DNA of 64,000 nt from Cerrena zonata (lineage: Eukaryota; Basidiomycota; Agaricomycetes; Polyporales; Cerrenaceae). Shown piece by piece: positions 57,393 through 64,000 of the stretch. A program made the translations under genes and the position numbers. The stretch lies in the NCBI GenBank assembly GCA_038087015.1, contig JASBNA010000027.1, positions 186,001 to 250,000 on the forward strand, in the 5' to 3' direction. A model generated the notes under the pieces. That model searched no databases and was not told where the DNA came from. It worked only from the letters and a program-made list of their open reading frames with translations. The number at the start of each line of letters is the position of its first letter. Positions within the stretch are counted from its first letter, which is position 1.

Positions 57393-57956
57393 TCATCTGT
57401 CAATGAAGCTATTTTCCATTTTTCTAAAATTCCAAAACCATAATTTTCCTTCTTCATTAGTCAAACCTCTATTTGCAGAATTAACAGCGACAATCTTACC
57501 TTTAATTAACCCCATGGGTATACACGAATAAGACCTTGAATCTAAAGATGCTGAAAGATTATCACCCGTCACCCACACATGACCTTCTGGTACTTTAATA
57601 TATTTGTTAAAACCGTCGTGTTTAATAATTTCTGTAGGAGTATTTGTAAGTTCTGATGATGAGGAAGGATCAACAAGTATTACATCTCCAGGCATGCCCG
57701 TTATTCTTTTACAAACATAATGATAAGGATCGGTTGGTTTGAGTGCCACTATACAATCCCCCATATCTATACCTCTACCAAGTCTATAACTTTTTACTGC
57801 ATGCACCCAATCAGAATTATTTTGCATAGTAGGAAGCATTGATTCACCTCCAGTTAAACTGAATTCATAAACATACTCAAGGACGAAATGATAAAAGCAC
57901 CCTGCCCTCAAGAACCACGACAAATAGGAACCGGTTTTCCTGATTCCAGCATTCAT
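57393..57956 (-). CDS. IMP1: mitochondrial inner-membrane peptidase subunit Imp1
   Basis: 187 residues from the ATG at 57956; the longer frame starts with TTG. S. cerevisiae Imp1 has 190. The catalytic dyad is Ser39 (GGESMLPTM) and Lys83 (CKRITGMPGD), and the other signal-peptidase boxes are IVALKPTDPYH and VWVTGDNLSASLDSRSYS. These details match Imp1 rather than Imp2. It cleaves sorting signals in the intermembrane space (in S. cerevisiae, Cox2 and Cyb2 among others). An N-terminal helix anchors it in the inner membrane. Confidence 0.92.
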   Translation of the reverse strand: MNAGIRKTGSYLSWFLRAGCFYHFVLEYVYEFSLTGGESMLPTMQNNSDWVHAVKSYRLGRGIDMGDCIVALKPTDPYHYVCKRITGMPGDVILVDPSSSSELTNTPTEIIKHDGFNKYIKVPEGHVWVTGDNLSASLDSRSYSCIPMGLIKGKIVAVNSANRGLTNEEGKLWFWNFRKMENSFIDR

Positions 57957-58164
57957 CTTTACTTCTTCAATAGCACTCCTCCATTGATAAGTTCCTTTAT
58001 TCAATTTTCAATGTTGAGAGGTTTTTTTTTTTGAGAAAATTTCTAAATTTTACTACATAAAACTACTCCATTTGTAGACTTTAATTTATTTAAGTTTTTG
58101 TTTATTTCAGAAATGAAAAGGCTAATCTACATATTTAAGGAGCAAGGGAAAGAGAGAAAATTAT

Positions 58165-58857
58165 CTAGTAAACGAAACCTAAGATTTTACCAGCAACGTG
58201 CTTTCTTCTAGCTTCTTCGTGGTCCATGATACCAGCAGAGGTGGTTAAGATAATTTTACCGAATTGTCTAGCTGGTAATAAGTTATCAGTCCATCTTTCA
58301 ATATCACCGAATTTAACGTTGAATCTTGGGGAGATAACACCACATTTATTCAATCTACCGTTTAATTGAACAACAATTTTACCTGATCTGTGATCATCAA
58401 TGTATTCAAATTCACCAATGTAACCTATAAGATGTTAGTAAGCCAAACAGAGCAATGAATGGCAGCATTACCCAGAAAGTTAAATAATGAAAGAGAGTTG
58501 AAGATGTCGAGGAAAAGTAAACGGTTGGGACAACCATACCTAAAAAAAAAATAAGCATGTCGAAACCGTGTAAGAAGCATTTCCTAAACTTTGTTCTTCC
58601 GGATACTTAAAAGACAGAAAGGGACTGAGCACCGATCAATCCATCCAGTTATCAACCCGGTGTTTGAAGAAAATAGAGCTGTAAGAAAAGGGAGTTTGCT
58701 GCGTGAATTATTATTCAAACATACCATGTTTTTGCATAACGGTCAAGAATTTGATGATAACCTTGGAGGAAGGTCTGATTAAAACTTGACGTTTACCGGT
58801 TTTTTCGGCATTGTTAATAGCATTTAAAGCATCAGCTAAGACGGAAGTTCTGGTCAT
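58165..58857 (-). CDS. RPS22: 40S ribosomal protein uS8 (Rps22), spliced
   Basis: 130 residues from exon 1 (58725-58857) and exon 2 (58165-58424). Exon 1 gives [20 protein letters not shown] and on to VMQKHG; exon 2 starts [15 protein letters not shown] and ends AGKILGFVY. The 300-bp intron (58425-58724) has donor GTATGT, branch TACTAAC at 58434-58440 and acceptor TTATAG. The protein is nearly identical to S. cerevisiae Rps22. The intron holds an H/ACA snoRNA, and a probable second intron lies in the 5'UTR; both features are known for S. cerevisiae RPS22B. Confidence 0.97.
58502..58663 (-). ncRNA. snR44: H/ACA snoRNA snR44 within the RPS22 intron
   Basis: The minus strand folds as hairpin, hinge, hairpin, ACA. 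5' hairpin: basal stem CCGGGT (58660-58655) with ATCCGG (58604-58599) and apical stem GGATTGA/TCAGTCC. H box: AGAACA (58597-58592). 3' hairpin: AGGAAA (58585-58580) with TTTCCT (58515-58510), upper stem ACGGTT/AACCGT. ACA: 58507-58505. The 5' pocket has GATAACT (58653-58647) and TTTAA (58611-58607), complementary to 18S UUAAA-Psi-C-AGUUAUC. The 3' pocket has GCTTCTTA (58578-58571), complementary to 25S UAAGAAGU. These are the snR44 targets (18S Psi106, 25S Psi1056). The 5' pocket lies 14 nt before the H box, as expected. The ends are approximate. Confidence 0.85.
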
Positions 58858-58871
58858 TTTGTATTGGTATT

Positions 58872-59264
58872 CTAGAAAATCGTTAGTACTCAAAGCAAAA
58901 CTCACAAACCATACAGTAATAAAAGCCACATGAGTGTCCGATTTAAAAAAGGAGTCATGAGCAAGTTCAAACTGGATTAACTCCAGTCAAAACACAATAT
59001 GAGGTATCTATCATCTCGAGGATTACTATTCCAACACTGTTGAAGTAGGAACACTTATCCTTTCGTTCGAAAACAAACGAAAAATAAATCATTAGCTCAC
59101 TTTAACCATCAAATGACTGGTGCAAAGTAACCTAACAACCAACTTCAAGACAACTAGATTCTCATACTGGGGTAGCATACTGTTTGTTTGTAAATTTATC
59201 TGGTGAAACATCTTGTCAACTTCATGATGGCATTTCTCTATGGTATAACAGTCTAACTACATAC
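58872..59264 (-). other. probable 5'UTR intron of RPS22
   Basis: Just upstream of the RPS22 ATG the minus strand has TACTAAC (58888-58882) and acceptor TTTTCTAG (ends 58872), 14 bases before the ATG. A consensus donor GTATGT lies at 59264-59259 in the context CTTAAG|GTATGT; a second candidate donor GTAAGT is at 59324-59319. S. cerevisiae RPS22B also has a 5'UTR intron. Which donor is used cannot be decided from sequence. Confidence 0.65.
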
Positions 59265-59443
59265 CTTAAGGTGGTATGATATAAAGAAATTCAGTATCAC
59301 TTCAAAAGGAAAAGAAGAACTTACAATTCAATAACTAGGAAGAGGTTTGTCTCGCGAGTGAAAATTTTTTTGAAAATTTTTTTTTTGAGATTTTCAGTAT
59401 GAAATATACTGCTGATAGAGGGTAAATCACAGTCCCGTGTGTT

Positions 59444-59449
59444 CACGTG
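59444..59449. promoter_or_regulatory. CACGTG (Cbf1-type) box upstream of RPS22
   Basis: TTCACGTGAC, matching the RTCACGTG form bound by Cbf1, which together with Tbf1 regulates ribosomal protein genes in Candida albicans. It lies between RPS22 and TTI1 and could serve either. Confidence 0.5.
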
Positions 59450-59551
59450 ACCCGAGTATCAAAAATGTGAATAGAGTAACTTACTAAGAGCTACATCTTG
59501 AATTGAATCAAATCGATATATTCTCCCACCAGAGCTTCTGTAATTCCACTA

Positions 59552-62500
59552 ATGGCGTCCCTGGATCTAGCGGGCGGGCTGCATGAACAACAGAATGCAG
59601 AAAGAAGGCTATCACTGCTGTTGTTTAGCGAGATCAAACCCTATTGCATAGAATTGTCTGAGATATCACTACTACCGAGTTCCATTTTCAAGGCAGATAA
59701 TCCCAAGCTAATTTCGGCAATCTCGAAGGTGAAATCAGTCCTTGAGACCCATTGTGAACTGAATTCAAGGAATGGTCCTTATAGATTGAGCTCCAATATG
59801 GCTGACTATATTTTTTTCCCAATCTCCAACTTATTACAGAAACCATCGCTTAGTGATGCTGTCACGTCTCATATCTTGTATATAATCGGGTTTCTTACAG
59901 AAAACTGCTGGTCTTATGACCCTAAGGTAATTTTAATAGATCAATTGTTCCCCATAGCCATTTACCTTTGTGGGGGGAATAATACTAAGTCATCCGGAAT
60001 CAATAATAAGGATTTTACATTCAAACAATCGGCAGTCTACTGTTTATCAAGGATATGGAAATCATTGCCGTCTGACTACTTCAAAGAGGCTGATGCCAAA
60101 CGTTTGTCTTTGCTAGCAGACTCGACTACCATATTACTAGATGTTATCTCAAGTTTCAATCATCAAACCCTTTCGCAAGACCAAACTAAAACCATAGTCA
60201 CCGCTTTGGACGCACTTGAGAACACCTACTCGGCCAATGTCTCGCCAGAACAGTCTTCATATGTATTCCCGGGAATAACATCGAAAATTATCAATTTTGC
60301 AACAACCGTTAAGTCTCCTCACTTTTCCATCATAGTCAGTGTATTGAAGATACTTAGGGAATTGATTTTGAAAGTCTTTAGTGATGCGTCCCTAGATGTG
60401 AAATTTCAAGAGCCAGAGCCAGAGAACTTGAAAGCTCAATGGAAAGACTTTAATAAGATCTGGGAAGATAATGGAAACCAGGATACCTTGAGTTTAGAAA
60501 AACAGCCCCAGATCAAAATCAGCATCAAAGATTCTAAGAATCACCACAGAACCGATTCATGGCTTCGAGCAACATCGACACAGCTCAAAATATCTTTGAC
60601 CATTCTTTTCAAGTCGCTTTTACTACTGTCTATTAATAAGAGCAAAATAAAAAATAGACCCCAGCTACTTGAGGAATTTGTTTTATTCAATAAAGTGATT
60701 ATTCACCGCTGTTTCTATGCATTATTTGATCTAATACCATTAACATTGGACGTGTTGTCTTTGGCTATTGTTGCTTCGCTGGCTGATGACTCCTCCAACG
60801 ACATTCAGCATTCAAACGAAGAAGAGTACGTCGAAATGTTCACTCAGGTTTATACCAATTCTAAATTTGTCGATAATGAAAAACTTCGTTTACTTTACTC
60901 TCAGCTAGAGTTTAAAATAAAGGATTTGGTGAGTGAAAAGCTATCTTTAGTTTTATTTTCCACTGATGATGAGAAAATTGCAGCTTATATTTCTTCAATG
61001 AAACTTCATTTTGCCTTGATATATTCAATATCCAAGACTTTAAAGAGATTTCAGTCACAGCTTGAAAATTTAATCTTGAATTTTATCACGACTTTGAAAG
61101 AGGAGTTAATTAACAATTACATTTGGAATAATAAAAAGAGAAAAAGAGCTAATAAAAATGAACTATTGGCTTTACTCACAGGTTCTCAGACTAGCGATGA
61201 CTCTAATAACAAATTAGATGATATTGAGTTACCACCTCATATAAATGCCAAACAGTTAACTAAATTAAATAAAAAGTCAATCAACAATGCACCTGAAAAC
61301 CGCCAAAACTACTCGATGAATCTTGCTTTGTTGGCTCACAAATGGGAACTTGGAGAAAATCTGCACAAGGAGGTTGCTATTCAATCCAATTATTTAAAAG
61401 ATCTGTACTCTACCAAAATAGAATTGATGATTATCGAGTTGATAAAGTTTTTGGCTGAGCTCACTATCCAAGAAGGGAATTATCATCAAATGGTTACAAT
61501 CTTATTAGATAATGATGGGGAAGATTTGGATATCTCTGATCCTATCAATACTCTCAATAGAGCTATGTCACTATGGATGGCCAATAACGTATTGAAGTCT
61601 TCAAAGATAAAAAATCATATGCTAGAGTTTCAAACTGATTCTACCTTTGATATAAACGAATTTATCGACTTTCATGATGAGACTTCAAAGGATACTCAGG
61701 CTTCTGATAATGAAATTATCGCTGATCCAAACGAGCTCCTTTACTTAGTCATGGCCAAATCTCAGGAATTGATTGACGCAGCATCTGAGTCAGGTGTTCT
61801 AGATAATGAGGAGATTGATCTTTCTGCTCAAGTGAACGCTAATAAAGTGTATGAGTTTTCGTATGCGGCAGCCATTGACTCTATCGGATCTCTTTCTCGT
61901 CACATGGATTTCCAGCTGTTTCAAACGGATTATTTAATTGATTATTTATTCCCATTAGTAGAGGCTCTAACTTTCAATTCACATCCTCTTGTCCAACAAC
62001 ATGCAACAAATGCATTAAAATCAATTTCAAATAATTACTATGAAGGATCATTGAAAGCGATGATAATGGATAATCTGGATTATCTCATAGATTCAATCAG
62101 CTTAAAGCTCTCTGTTGCAAGCTCGTTAACTCCAACATTACCTGCAATCCTATTCGTTATATTAAAGATTTCCGGAATTGATCTATTGCTCAACAATCAA
62201 CTTCAAGATCTCATAAGTCATATGTTCATACTAATTGATTCTTATCATGGATATTCGATTTTGGTGGAAGGATTTTTCATTGTTTTTGGAGAGATTACAC
62301 GTCAAGTCCATGATTATTACTTGAAAGACCATCATGCATTGCGTGGGCAAGAACCAAAATCAAAATATCACCCTTGGGGTCTCCTGAACTTAGAGCAAGT
62401 GTTGAATATGATTGATGATTCTGGAAAACTTATACAAACTTTGGATGACGAATACGACTCTTCAAAAGAATATTTCAAGAGGAAGAAACCGGGGGTACCA

Positions 62501-63277
62501 TTTTCTGAAGAAAGTGACTCTGATGATGATTCTGATGATAATTCCGATACCGAATCAGGAACTAAGGGAGACGATGAAGATGAGGAATCCCAGTGGACTT
62601 CACCTATCCCCAAAGGTATTTATTTATCTATACAACAAATTTTCAACTATGGTTTTAGGTTGCTTTCCCATCCTTCTATGTCTCTTAAGCTCCAAATCTT
62701 GAAGACTTTGAAGAGTGTATATCCCATATTAAGTACCAACTATCTACTTCTTATGCCTCTAATTGCACAAAACTGGCCAATATTACTTACTTTGATTTCG
62801 GGGTCTTTCAATTTATCTCCGATAGATTCATCGAACCGTGTGGATCATATTCAAACACAAAACTTAATCATTCCGTCGTTGGAGTTGGTTATTGAAATAA
62901 TTGAAGAAGATGGTAAGCAAGAACAACCATTCTTGGGGTCAAAGTTTCTAGAAGCTTGGAACTTCCTTTCCCGCCAATCAAGGGTATTGCCTTTACTTAC
63001 TGGTAAACCCCGTTTATCTCTGAAAGAACTAGATGAATCTGGTTTGACTTCTTATAATCCAAAAATGCTTCAATTGTATGTTCGTTTTTTAATTAAAGGA
63101 TTGAAGAACTATGAAAGACGGATACCTGATTTAGTAAGTTATGACATTGTTAGAGTATGTTTTAATATCGGGATTCCAAAAGATGAAGAGACAACTAAAG
63201 ATATTCAGAATAATATATACGTTGTTAAGAAGCAAAAACAAAATTGTTCAAATAAAGATTCTTTATTAATTAAATAA
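59552..63277 (+). CDS. TTI1: Tti1, TTT complex HEAT-repeat protein
   Basis: 1241 residues (S. cerevisiae 1038). The protein is alpha-helical throughout, in HEAT-like repeats. The N-terminal FSEIKPYCIELSEISLLPSS and MADYIFFPISNLLQ blocks and the C-terminal FNYGFRLLSHPSMSLKLQIL, written here as FRLLSHPSMSLKLQ, fit Tti1. An acidic loop (residues about 985-1010, Asp/Ser/Glu-rich) interrupts the C-terminal repeats. Tti1 with Tel2 and Tti2 helps mature PIKK kinases (TOR, Mec1, Tel1). Four CTG codons occur in the first 30 codons, far more than in the neighbouring highly expressed genes. It is convergent with DPB3. Confidence 0.8.
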   Translation: MASLDLAGGLHEQQNAERRLSLLLFSEIKPYCIELSEISLLPSSIFKADNPKLISAISKVKSVLETHCELNSRNGPYRLSSNMADYIFFPISNLLQKPSLSDAVTSHILYIIGFLTENCWSYDPKVILIDQLFPIAIYLCGGNNTKSSGINNKDFTFKQSAVYCLSRIWKSLPSDYFKEADAKRLSLLADSTTILLDVISSFNHQTLSQDQTKTIVTALDALENTYSANVSPEQSSYVFPGITSKIINFATTVKSPHFSIIVSVLKILRELILKVFSDASLDVKFQEPEPENLKAQWKDFNKIWEDNGNQDTLSLEKQPQIKISIKDSKNHHRTDSWLRATSTQLKISLTILFKSLLLLSINKSKIKNRPQLLEEFVLFNKVIIHRCFYALFDLIPLTLDVLSLAIVASLADDSSNDIQHSNEEEYVEMFTQVYTNSKFVDNEKLRLLYSQLEFKIKDLVSEKLSLVLFSTDDEKIAAYISSMKLHFALIYSISKTLKRFQSQLENLILNFITTLKEELINNYIWNNKKRKRANKNELLALLTGSQTSDDSNNKLDDIELPPHINAKQLTKLNKKSINNAPENRQNYSMNLALLAHKWELGENLHKEVAIQSNYLKDLYSTKIELMIIELIKFLAELTIQEGNYHQMVTILLDNDGEDLDISDPINTLNRAMSLWMANNVLKSSKIKNHMLEFQTDSTFDINEFIDFHDETSKDTQASDNEIIADPNELLYLVMAKSQELIDAASESGVLDNEEIDLSAQVNANKVYEFSYAAAIDSIGSLSRHMDFQLFQTDYLIDYLFPLVEALTFNSHPLVQQHATNALKSISNNYYEGSLKAMIMDNLDYLIDSISLKLSVASSLTPTLPAILFVILKISGIDLLLNNQLQDLISHMFILIDSYHGYSILVEGFFIVFGEITRQVHDYYLKDHHALRGQEPKSKYHPWGLLNLEQVLNMIDDSGKLIQTLDDEYDSSKEYFKRKKPGVPFSEESDSDDDSDDNSDTESGTKGDDEDEESQWTSPIPKGIYLSIQQIFNYGFRLLSHPSMSLKLQILKTLKSVYPILSTNYLLLMPLIAQNWPILLTLISGSFNLSPIDSSNRVDHIQTQNLIIPSLELVIEIIEEDGKQEQPFLGSKFLEAWNFLSRQSRVLPLLTGKPRLSLKELDESGLTSYNPKMLQLYVRFLIKGLKNYERRIPDLVSYDIVRVCFNIGIPKDEETTKDIQNNIYVVKKQKQNCSNKDSLLIK

Positions 63278-63328
63278 TGTACATAGAAATTTAGGAAGAT
63301 TATTTATTTTACAATTAGATTACCACCA

Positions 63329-63997
63329 TCAGTTTTCTCCTTCTGGTGTTGTTTCCATATTATCATCAGCTGTAACCAAATCATCTATAACTGCTTTTTT
63401 TATTGGTTTGGCTTCTTTTTTCTGGATACCAAAATTCAAAGTTTGTTGACCCTTTGGCAAGACAGGAGCCACTTTTGTCAAAGGTTTTTTTGGTTGTGCA
63501 TTAACATCGTCAATTTCGATATCCTCTGCATCATCTACTGTATTAATGTTAACTTGCTGATCGAAATTCTCTTGATCTTCTTGGTTTAAATTAACTTTTT
63601 TATTCTCTATCAATGCACCAATTGGTTGAGTTTTAGGAACAGTATCAGATAAGAAATGTAATGCCTCTTGATTTGATACTGCGTTACTGAAATCCTTATA
63701 AACGATTTTCTTTCTTCTATCAACCTTAGCTGAAAGAGATGCTTGTTCTACTAAGTATTGTATGAATAGTTCAGTAGCAACCCCAGTAGCATAGACTGCA
63801 CTTTGGGAAGCAGCTAGATAATCGGGGTCCATTTTAAAAATCTTTTTGATTTTCGATACCGGGAGCGTCAAGCTGGCGTCTTCTTCTTCTTCTATTTCAG
63901 CCGGTGGAGCTTTAGTATCTTCACCGCCTTGGATCTCAACATCAACGTCATAGTTGTTGTCTAAGGTTTCATTATGATCTTCGTTCGCATCAGCCAT
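63329..63997 (-). CDS. DPB3: histone-fold subunit Dpb3 of DNA polymerase epsilon
   Basis: 222 residues (S. cerevisiae Dpb3 201). After an acidic N-terminus comes an H2A-like histone fold at about 43-122: LPVSKIKKIFKMDPDYLAAS, then ATELFIQYLVEQAS, then KDFSNAVSNQEALHFLSD. This is the Dpb3/CHRAC15 type, pairing with Dpb4 in Pol epsilon. The paralogue Dls1 of the ISW2 complex cannot be excluded. The tail contains GQQTLNFG followed by Lys residues, reminiscent of a degenerate PCNA-interaction motif. The start ATG is complete, three bases inside the right edge. Confidence 0.82.
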   Translation of the reverse strand: MADANEDHNETLDNNYDVDVEIQGGEDTKAPPAEIEEEEDASLTLPVSKIKKIFKMDPDYLAASQSAVYATGVATELFIQYLVEQASLSAKVDRRKKIVYKDFSNAVSNQEALHFLSDTVPKTQPIGALIENKKVNLNQEDQENFDQQVNINTVDDAEDIEIDDVNAQPKKPLTKVAPVLPKGQQTLNFGIQKKEAKPIKKAVIDDLVTADDNMETTPEGEN

Positions 63998-64000
63998 TTC

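Larger units (their letters stand above)
58858..59551. promoter_or_regulatory. divergent promoter region RPS22/TTI1
   Basis: 694 bp including the probable RPS22 leader intron. The promoter proper is likely between 59330 and 59540, with T-tracts (59363-59387) and a CACGTG box at 59444-59449 in the Cbf1-type context TTCACGTGAC. No further gene is seen. Confidence 0.5.

Noticed and set aside
58534..58550. T-tract followed by AG|GTATGG in the RPS22 intron, resembling a recursive splice site
   Set aside because: These bases form the apical part of the snR44 3' hairpin (CATGCTTA pairing with TAGGTATG), and no branch site lies upstream.

Overview
This window is nuclear DNA from a budding yeast, most likely a member of the CTG (Serinales/Debaryomycetaceae) clade. 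It is AT-rich and densely packed with mostly intronless genes on both strands. The gene set is yeast-specific (TAF3, VTC2/3-type, NEJ1, SWP1, ILM1, MED17, TTI1, SGD1). Introns, where present, carry GTATGT or GTAAGT donors and TACTAAC-like branch sites. CTG codons look rare. One of them, in the RNA polymerase I gene RPA135 (34530-34532), falls where the S. cerevisiae protein, as I recall it, has serine, which fits CUG = Ser. The species cannot be named from the sequence alone.

Layout, left to right. 1-491: 5' part of an unrecognised gene running off the left edge. 1525-7709, all on the minus strand: TAF3, RET3 (zeta-COP), an unrecognised ORF with a 15-bp minisatellite, and a VTC2/VTC3-type polyphosphate polymerase subunit. 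8730-19285: ULP1, YME2, MSP1, SGD1, TRM2. 19545-25741: SMC1 and FRA1, divergent. 25868-30454: an SPP41/DUF3020 gene whose frame is broken in at least four places. 30688-43368: THG1, RPA135, a YFH7-like kinase, NEJ1, SWT1, RMD8 and GUS1, followed by tRNA-Glu(UUC). 43695-46252: a 2.5-kb stretch in which I see no gene. 46253-52785: a TLC-domain protein, YPT1, RPN3, MED17, ILM1. 53081-57956: a laccase-like multicopper oxidase, a four-exon membrane protein resembling LDO45/OSW5, SWP1, IMP1. 58165-59264: RPS22 with a coding intron and a probable 5'UTR intron. 59552-63997: TTI1 and DPB3.

The genes are mostly unrelated housekeeping functions, as is normal for yeast. Recurring themes are RNA and translation (RPA135, SGD1, TRM2, THG1, GUS1, tRNA-Glu, RPS22, snR44), mitochondria (YME2, MSP1, IMP1), and chromosome maintenance (SMC1, NEJ1, DPB3, TTI1). 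Recognisable promoter motifs fit the genes beside them: CACGTG at VTC, ACGCGT at SMC1, GGTGGCAA at RPN3, PAC-like GATGAG at SGD1 and RPA135, and CACGTG at RPS22 and RPA135.

The observations I rate highest are these. (1) The RPS22 coding intron contains an H/ACA snoRNA whose two pockets match the two rRNA targets of S. cerevisiae snR44. (2) The LDO45-like gene has three introns. (3) SPP41 is broken while every neighbouring gene is intact. (4) A secreted laccase-like oxidase is present. (5) A nearly perfect 25-copy 15-bp coding minisatellite is present. Several CDS starts given here are the first in-frame ATG that agrees with the family, not the longest open frame.
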